In this document: one piece after another, positions 12,723 through 21,700 of the stretch
Layout: the number at the start of each line of letters is the position of its first letter
How positions within the stretch are numbered: position 1 is the stretch's first letter
Assembly: GCA_036924085.1 (NCBI GenBank)
Contig: JAVGWX010000013.1
Coordinates: 56,771,152 to 56,835,151, forward strand
Direction: 5' to 3'
Source of the DNA: Ariolimax columbianus
Lineage: Eukaryota > Mollusca > Gastropoda > Stylommatophora > Arionidae
DNA: 64,000 nucleotides
Position numbers and translations under genes: made by a program
Notes under the pieces: generated by a model
Told to the model about the DNA's origin: nothing
Databases searched by the model: none
Seen by the model: the letters and a program-made list of their open reading frames with translations, nothing else

Positions 12723-15700
12723 ATATATATATATATATATATATATTGTCATTTCTGGTGTAAACAGCACATACCAACCATCAAGTTTGCAAAATTTCAT
12801 TATCCTCCGGCCCATAGTTTCCTCAGAAGACCGTTGAAAACATGGCGGGTGTGATACGGAAACCGTCTAGAGTTGATCAGCGAGCGGTGTGATTCAGTTT
12901 CTAACAGCTGAAGGACGTCGACCAGTTGACATTCATTGTAGAATGCAGGTAGTGTATGGTGAAAAAAGTGTGTTGAAGACAACACTGAAGAACTGGATAA
13001 CGATGTTTAAAGAAGGATGTGAGTTAACGAAAGATCTTCCAAGCTCAGGTCAGGCACATATTGTTGCGCCAGAAAAGGCCATCACCAAAATTGATGCAGC
13101 AATTCAGGTGGACCGTCGCTGGAGCTTATGTTTGCTAGCAGAGGAATTCGCTGTATCACTAGGGACAGTTCTAATGGTGGTTAGCAAGAAACTGAAGTAT
13201 CAGAAGGTGTGTTTGCAATTGGTACCTCGGTTGCTGACCAACCACCATAAGTAAATACCACTTGCTGCCATATGAAGAGGAGAGGGATTTGCTTCTTTTG
13301 CACATAGTGGCAGGTGATGAATCATGGTGCCACCACTTTGAACCGAGCATCAAAACTGCTAGCATGCAATAGAAACATCCCGGATCACCGAAACCAAAAC
13401 AATTCAAGTCACACATTTCCGCTCGTAAGGTTATGCTACAGCTTTTGTCGGTAGACTTTAAAGATCCTGGCGTGAACATCAATGCCATCTGCTACAATGA
13501 CACACTAGACAAGCTGCATACAGCAATCTAGAATAAATGACCCGGCATGCTTTTGCGTGGTGTGATTCTGTTGCACGACAATGCGTGTCAACATGTCTCG
13601 AACATTGTTCAGAAAGTGTTAGCACAGAAAAGGTGGGAAGTACCGCCACACCCATCTTGTAGCCCCGATATGTCCCCTTGTGATTTCCATTTGTTCGAAC
13701 CCTTAAAAAAATTTCTGAATGGACAAAGATTCGACTCCAATGCTGACATAATGTCCTTAGTGACTAAGTGGTTCAAAGGGCAACCAAAGTCATTTATTTC
13801 GGACGGCATCCATCATCTACCCAGTGGGATCTTTGTCGGAATGCCTATGGCGACTTTTTCTAACTATCCCTTTGGCGTGTTTGCTTCATAAAAATTGCTA
13901 TATTTAATTCTGTCACACTAGATGATGTAACTTTCATATGTTTATAATAAAGCCACTGGGCCCGGTTTTGTTTGAACACGCCTCTTAGTCTTAGTCGACC
14001 TGTACTTCTATATGACCATAAGCTCCTGTGCAGGTCCCATCTCTGGTGTGAGCTGGATGTAGCCAGGAGGAGGGTTTACTGCTTAGCGGGCTAGGCTCAA
14101 GCAACTTATTCCTCCACTATGGAGGGTGGTCAACTGATGTGCAAGACCATCTTAATAGACTCAAACACTAGAGCAAAGTAGACAAGTAGACCCACAGCCT
14201 GTTAGGCGCCATCTATGCTGCTATTAACAAAACACCTAACCAAGGTGGGTGTTATGCCATGTCACACTCTTACAACAGGCACTCTGTGGGACAGTGGTGC
14301 TATTCTTGTCCTTGTCATACACATAGACCCCCGTAAACCACTAATATATATATATATATATTTAAAAAACAGGTTAGAGTCTCTCAAAGTCAAGCCTGAT
14401 GTGCTGAAAAATAATGCGAAAGAAAATGCGTAATTTTTTATGTGAGGTGTGGTAATGGTTAAAAGATGGCTGCTTCACTATTGATATGCACAAAAGAGGA
14501 GCAGCACTCTATTATCCGTTTTTTGAGCAGCAAATGGGTTAAACCTATAGAAATTCATCAGCGAATGATAGCTCAGTACAGTGATGAATGCCTTTCACTC
14601 TAACAAGTGTATGAGTAGAGTAGGAAGTTCCAAAATGGCGTCAGTTCTGTGAAAGACTGCTCACGACTCGATCAGGCACACAGATTGTGACCAAAGAGTT
14701 GATTGCAGCCGTTGACTGCTGACGTAAAGGAAAATCGCCAATTGACTGTGAATGAACTTGCCGCATATCTGGACATCAGTTAAGGTTCAGCACACCCCAT
14801 CATCCATGATGTGCTACAGCACCACAAAGTGTCTGCAAGATGGGTGCCACTGCAGCTTACTCCAGAATTCAATCATCGACGGGTTGATGCTTGCCAAGAC
14901 AGGCAGTACAGAAAGGTAACACAAAAATGAAAACTACATTTCAAATGATGATTGATACAGTGGAAACGAGGAGTCCGACAGTCTAGCCCAAGAGAGAGCA
15001 AAACTGATATTTTGTAGCATCCAACAATGCATTAACTATCATTTAGATAGAAATACTGCCAAAGATGGATGTGTTGGACCAAAAGTTGCAAATGTCGCAG
15101 TCAAGCTGTAAACTAGCGACACAACACATTCCATTCTCTGACTACATCCTGCTACTTACAAAGCCCTTTTCAGGGTTTGGTAGTGAGAGATTGAGAACGA
15201 ACAAAGAAGAAGATAGAAATGATTTGACTAACCTTTATCTGGTGGGTAGAAACTACTCTGTGGCCTGGCATCTATCAATTGTTCTATTTTTATGTCTATG
15301 TTTTTCAATATAGATGTGTAGTCTCGCAGTAAATAACTGCGGAAGTTTATAGAGAAAACTTGTTTCTGAAAGGATAACAACCACACAATTAATAACTTAG
15401 AAGAAACAGGAGGTACATATCGACACATAAAATAAATTTACGTAGAAAGTTAAGGCAACACCTACATAGCAGTTACTGTCATGTAAAAGGATTAACTGCA
15501 CTTACTTTTGTATGTGTGTATAAAGGGAGGGCCTTGCTCACTGCAATACCTTTCCTAGGTAGTCAGTTACCCATTTATAGTTGGGTAGACTAGCTTCTTC
15601 TTCTCGTCACTTTTTCAGTCCAGTCAGAGTATTGTTGTTGTTGTTATCCCATAGCTGCTGAGCAAGCCTGCTCTTGGCAGCCCAATGCCATTCTTATATA

Positions 15701-18700
15701 GATACAGGTCTTCTTCAGTTGTTCCACTGCTCTGTACAGTGTGTTGGCAATTGCCGGCAGTGCTTTTAAAAATCTTTTCCTCATATCCGCAAGCGCCTTG
15801 TACTCAATGAGTAGGTGTCGAACTGTTTCATTAGGATGAGAGCAGAGAGCAATGTCTGCACAAGGGCAGGTGCTGGGGATTGATGTGATTCAAATGGCTA
15901 TTGATTCTGGTATGTCCTGTTCTTCTATGTAGTTTATTTATGTCATCGTTACTTTTTGTGACATTTCGCTAAATACATTGCAACCTGTTGTTTCTGTTGC
16001 CGACCTGTTCATCCAGATTTCCCAGTCTCCCCAGAACCTTATCACACACACCGCCATCAAACTCCGCTGACCGAGTGTGGAATAATTTAGGATGCAACCA
16101 ATCGAAAGTCAGGAAACACAGAGGATGTATGGATGGCCCAATCGGATTGAGGAAAACAACGCCATCTTGAAAATAAGTGCATGTACAACAAAAAAAAATA
16201 TAGAACCGGTGGTTTCTTAAACTGAAGTGAGAAGAGAGTCAAGCAGCAGTTAGCGCCGTGAGAGAGACCAGTGAGCAGTAGTCGAGGAAATACCTCCAAA
16301 CAGAAGGACAGACTAAACTGACATATTTGGACTGTTTGAAGCAGTGACAATTTTAGAGTTGGTCCTCTAGTCCAAGCCATCTTGAATTAACAGCAGAAGG
16401 GTAACTATAAATTTAGTCAAGTAAATCGATTGCATAGGTAAAGTGGTAAAATAAGAGTGTTAATTTCATCAGAATTTGTATCGTAAGTGAAAGGCACAAG
16501 GCTTGGTAGCCATCTTGGATTGGCAGCAACCACGCTGGCTAAGATTCTTCAGTCTTTTCAATAACTTCACAGATCTAGTTGACAGCAACCACACTTATAA
16601 GAGTCTACAGCCATTCTACAATAACCACACTGACCTAGTCTTTTCAATAACTTCACAGATCTAGTTGACAGCAACCACACTTATAAGAGTCTACAGTCAT
16701 TCTACAATAACCACGCTGATCTAGTCTTTTCAATAATACCAGAGGGGCACGTTAGCTCAGTTGATAGCGAGCAATTGATATTTTCTGTGGTAACAGCGTG
16801 CCCCGGTTCGAATCGTATCCGGAGACTAAATAAATCTGGGTCGTAATTTTAATTGGGGACCACTTCTACAGTCATCCCAGTTGTAAATTGGTACCTGACA
16901 CATGAGTTAGGAAAAGTAAAAACAGAAAGGAAGGGCACTGGTCACCTCATCTCTCACAGGCTGCAGCTTAGTACAATGGAGTCTTCAAAAAACATCGATT
17001 AATTCTGCTAAAGTTCCACTTTACTTTACTTAGTTAAATTCACAGCAACTTCAATCTGACTAAAAATCTTCAGTCTTTGCGATAACTTTGCAGATCTAGT
17101 TGACAGCAACTACACTATATAAGAGTCTAATCATTCTACAATATCTACAGTTATCTGACAAAGAAAACAGAGCCAAGGACAATCACCTGGGTTGACAACT
17201 ACGAATCCACTGTCAGTGTCAATTCCAAAGATTCATTTGTTAGTAATAAAAGTATATTTATATATACCTACAGCAGGCCAATTAGGAGGGTAGACTGGTA
17301 ATAAAAGTTATAGGATTAGTCATAATTAGAGTAGAAATCACATGAAAGCCATTAAGTAGGAGTGTGTTAGTAAGCTGTGTGATAGAAGAGTGAAGAGAAG
17401 TTGTATCGTATAGTAATACAGAATTTGATTGTTGTTTTTAAATAGTGTCTCTCCAGTTTATTGAAATGAATAACTTCACTCAACAACAGACACTTTATGA
17501 CCTCAACAATGGTTACTTAACTCAACAACAGACACTTTATGACTTCAACAGTAGGTTTTTTATGACAGGAACAACATGTTTTTATGACCTCAAGAGCAAG
17601 TTCTTTATGACCTCAACAAAAGGTTCTTTATGAACTTAACAAAGATTTGTTATGACCACAAGGTACTACATTACCTCAAAAACAGGCTCTTCAGTTGTCA
17701 CAAGGAACTCATCTTTAAGCCACTGTTTCAGACCTCCATTCAATACAGACACATTATCATGGCCAAAAAGCTGAGGAAATGAACAACAAATATATATCAT
17801 AAAATGTGCATTAAATATAAAAAGTATGCAGTCAACAACTCAGGAGCCAACAGCAACCAGTGGAGGAAGAGATCAAATGAAGGAAATGGGGTTGGATGGA
17901 ACACATGATACAGAAAGCACCCATCAAACATGACCCAGACAGGCCCTGATATGGTATTCTAAGATGTAGAGGAAGAGAGGTAGACCAAGAAACACCCGAA
18001 GAAGAAACTGTAAAAAGAATTTCGACCATGGACCTCAACTGGAGAGCATCAGAAAGGGCAGCTCGAGATTGAACTTGTTGGATGAGGGTTGTCAAATGCG
18101 TGACGAGGGACAACGGTGTCATTTAAAAAAAATGAGAATACAATAGACATGACCAAAAAACATTCATTAACACTTTGAATCTAGTCCGTAAATTCCCATT
18201 CCTCTGTGCTCCTGAGAAAATACACATACGGTAGACATTTGAGGAAAGCTAATTACTATGACAAAACTATGTACTCTTTTTTCATTATTCTATCTCAAAT
18301 TGTCTGACCTGATCATCTCTAATGAAATACGTGGGATATCCCCCAGGACCATATTCTGATCCTACGAGGGACAGAAACAGATCTAGCTTGATCCTAATCA
18401 ATGAAAATCAAAATCACACGTCAATATTCAAAATAAAAATTTAGCATTTTCAGAATAATTACCCTCTAAATCCAATTTATCAGCCTCTAAATCCTTGAGA
18501 ATACTTTCAATTGTTTGTTCTCTTTTAGAACGGCCATTTTCAGAATTTTCAAAACGTCATTCCAAAAAGAAAAACATCATGATTTATGTGTCGCCATAGT
18601 TGTGATTTATAGAAATGTATGTTCTGTGAAGATGTCCTTATACTGTGGTGAAAATCCATGCAGTACAACCAAAAATACACCTTAAAATAATGGTCCATCC

Positions 18701-21700
18701 ATCACGCCAACAAATAGGTGGCTCTGGGAATGGGGTATTTACACACACACACACTCGCACATCGATATATGATGTTATGCATTCAAAGGGTTAATGTTTA
18801 GCAATAATTATGTGCCTGTGCAATTTTAATGATGTAAGTGCATGTAAGAAAATATTAATGATTGTATAATGTAAATGCATGTACACAAATATTAATGATT
18901 GAATAATGTTGGTGCATGTGCGCAAATATTAATTATTGTAAAATGTAAGCTTATGTACGCAAATAAAAAATGACCTTATTTTACTTTATGGTCCATACGT
19001 GTTGTTATCACCACAGGCAGTTGAAATTGCCTTTCTTAGACCAAACGTGTTGCCATCAGCTCATGTTGTAGGATTTCACTTATGTATCTATCTATCTTCT
19101 ATGTGGTATTCCTCGTGCCTTGTAAACCAGATCTTCTTGTGTTATATATGTGCACTGGTAGTTGATCAGTTTGCATTCTCATGAGATGACTGAACCATCT
19201 TATTTGATACCTTACTAAATATTAGCACAGAGAGCAGTTCTCACAATATTTCCAATGTTATCATTTCTCATTCTGTCTCTCCTGGATGGGGATCATGTGG
19301 CCTATGGGTTATGAGCTTGGTTTACAATCCCAACATGCTGCCAGGTTCTAATCTCGCTGTTCTCGCTTTGACAGACCAAGCATGTCAGGCATTTTTGTAC
19401 ATGGTATGACCACTTCTCATAGCCAAAATGGGTTCCTGGCATAGTCAGGGGAAAATTTCCCAGCTTCTGCTGGAGCTACAGAGTTCATGCTATGTCATTG
19501 ACACTTTCAGAAATGAAAGGGACAGAGCACATATGTGGCTCCCAGGTGCAAAGATGTCAATTCTAAAAGCCATTTTCCATCTCTCTTGGTGACATTCATG
19601 GTTATTTTCAGATATCTATCTAGCTTGGTATATCATGTGAATTCTGGGTTTCAAATGCAAAAGAAAAGAAAGCTACCATGCCCATCTACTGTAAAAACTG
19701 AGTAAGAAGTGTGGTACAGGAAGAAAGGAATAAAATCACAGCTCACCTACTGTAAAAACTGAGTAAGAAGTGTGGTACAGGAAGAAAGGAATAAAATCAC
19801 TGCTCACCTACTGTAAAAACTGAGTAAGAAGTGTGGTACAGGAAGAAAGGAATAAAATCACTGCTCACTTACTGTAAAAACTGAGTAAGGAGTGTGGTAC
19901 AGGAAGAAAGGAATAACATCACTGCTGACCTACTGTAAAAACTGAGTAAGGAGTGTGGTACAAAATAAAGCCACCAACCACCTACTGTAAAAAACTGAGT
20001 AAGGAGCATGGTAGAGAATAAAGCCACCACCCAACTACTGTAAAAACTGATTAAGGAGTATGGTAGAGAATAAAGCCACCACCCAACTACTGTAAAAACT
20101 GATTAAGGAGCATGGTAGAGAATAAAGCCACCACCCAACTACTGTAAAAACTGATTAAGGAGCATGGTAGAGAATAAAGCCACCACCCATCTACTGTAAA
20201 AACTGATTAAGGAGCATGGTAGAGAATAAAGCCACCACCCAACTACTGTAAAAACTGATTAAGGAGCATGGTAGAGAATAAAGCCACCACCCATCTACTG
20301 TAAAAACTGAGTAAGGAGTATGGTAGAGAATAAAGCCATCACCCATCTACTGTAAAAGCTGAGTAAGGAGCATGGTACATAATAAAACCACCAATATCCT
20401 ACTGTAAAATTTGACTTAGAAGTGTGGTACAGCCTTATCATGTCAAACAAAATAGTACAGAAACTCGATCGGTTGGAGCACTTAAATTATTTAACAAAAG
20501 ACTTCCAAAAAGGTGTTGACTATTTATTGGAGCAGAAAGAAAGAATAATGAAGATTCAGTGTAGAAAAGCATTACCATTTCCATAATCTAATGTGACTTA
20601 CTCTAAACAAAAACCAAGTTTTAAACGATGAACTTGAGTTGAATCTGTCATAAATAATGACATGTGTGCTGTTGTTGATGCCAAGATTTTCTACATATTC
20701 CTTGAAGACTGTGGAGTCTGGTATGGAAAATTTGGCAGTGGATTCTTCACTTGTGAGACTCAATTTCTTCAAATCAAAATAAAGTGCTGTAGGAATATGA
20801 GACCTGAAAATATATATTGTTAATGACAAATTAAGCAAGCACACTGCAAATGTCTGTGCCTATTTTTCTGATCACAGTTCAATGTCATATGATAGACACT
20901 GTAGTTGGTGTGTTTGTCTTACAGTGAAGGAACCAGGTTCATGGTGGTCTTAATCTTCTTCTACTTCTTCGTCGTTTGCTCTCAAATAATTGCACCTATC
21001 TCCCTCATAAACCTGGCTGTCCTTCTCAGGCGGTCCTTCTTATCGCCATACAGTTTATCTCGCAATTGGGTTGGGGAAGGCCATGTAGTCACTCTGCTCC
21101 TCTCGTGCAGCCGGCATACATGCAGAACATGTCTGTGTGTCCAATTGTTAATTTGTGGAACAGATGATTCAAAGGCTGAATATTATCACAATCTCTTCTG
21201 CTATATCAGATCCTGGGTGGGGACGACAAGACCTAGTGGTTAAGTGGCACGGCTCACAATCCGAAGGTGCTGGGTTCGATCCCCATCACAGCACCAGCCG
21301 TTATCCCGGGGAAGCAAACCCTTAGAAAATGCAGGAGGAAGCAGACCCTTACATAAAATGCATGCTGAAGTCAGATGCACTGGGCCGACAGGCGCAAAAT
21401 AAAAACCACAGTGCAAAGCACACCGCCTTGGGGATTAGAGAAATAAGGCGAAAAAAAAATTAATTATCCTGGGTGTTCTCTATGCCACTTGTCTTTGAAG
21501 TAAAACTTTATTGTTGTCTTAATTTCTTCATATGTAGCTCTTTCGTCCGTTTGGGGTTTGCCACCTCCCTCTTTCGCCAGTCTATCTGCCTCCTCATTGC
21601 CGTGTATCTTACAGTGTGCAGGGATTTACTTAATTTTCACTCTGTTGAAATTTTGGCTTGCATTCATAAGTGCCTCATACAGGCTGTACAGTTCATTGTT

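Larger units (their letters stand above)
11325..14940 (+). mobile_element. mariner family 3, copy A, split by a 3-kb insertion
   Basis: The 5' part (11330-11465) and the transposase part (14459-14900) match the uninterrupted mariner of copy B (55034-56040). After the break the frame reads [15 protein letters not shown] and [20 protein letters not shown]. Further on come DISQGSAHP-like and [15 protein letters not shown] and LQLTPEF, all typical of mariner N-terminal DNA-binding and linker regions. Several stops are present. The 2,993-bp insert at 11466-14458 is bounded by TTAA on both sides. Confidence 0.7.

Noticed and set aside
12425..12815. Long open frames of Tyr-Ile repeats on both strands
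   Set aside because: They are translations of the (TA)n/(CA)n microsatellite and have no coding meaning.
15988..16380. Possible extra sulfurtransferase exon in intron 3
   Set aside because: No residues match the family, and exons 3 and 4 already join in phase without it.
16745..16830. Functional tRNA gene
   Set aside because: A and B boxes are present, but the cloverleaf spacing is wrong, there is a SINE body downstream, and the same unit recurs at 42724-42935; it is a SINE head.
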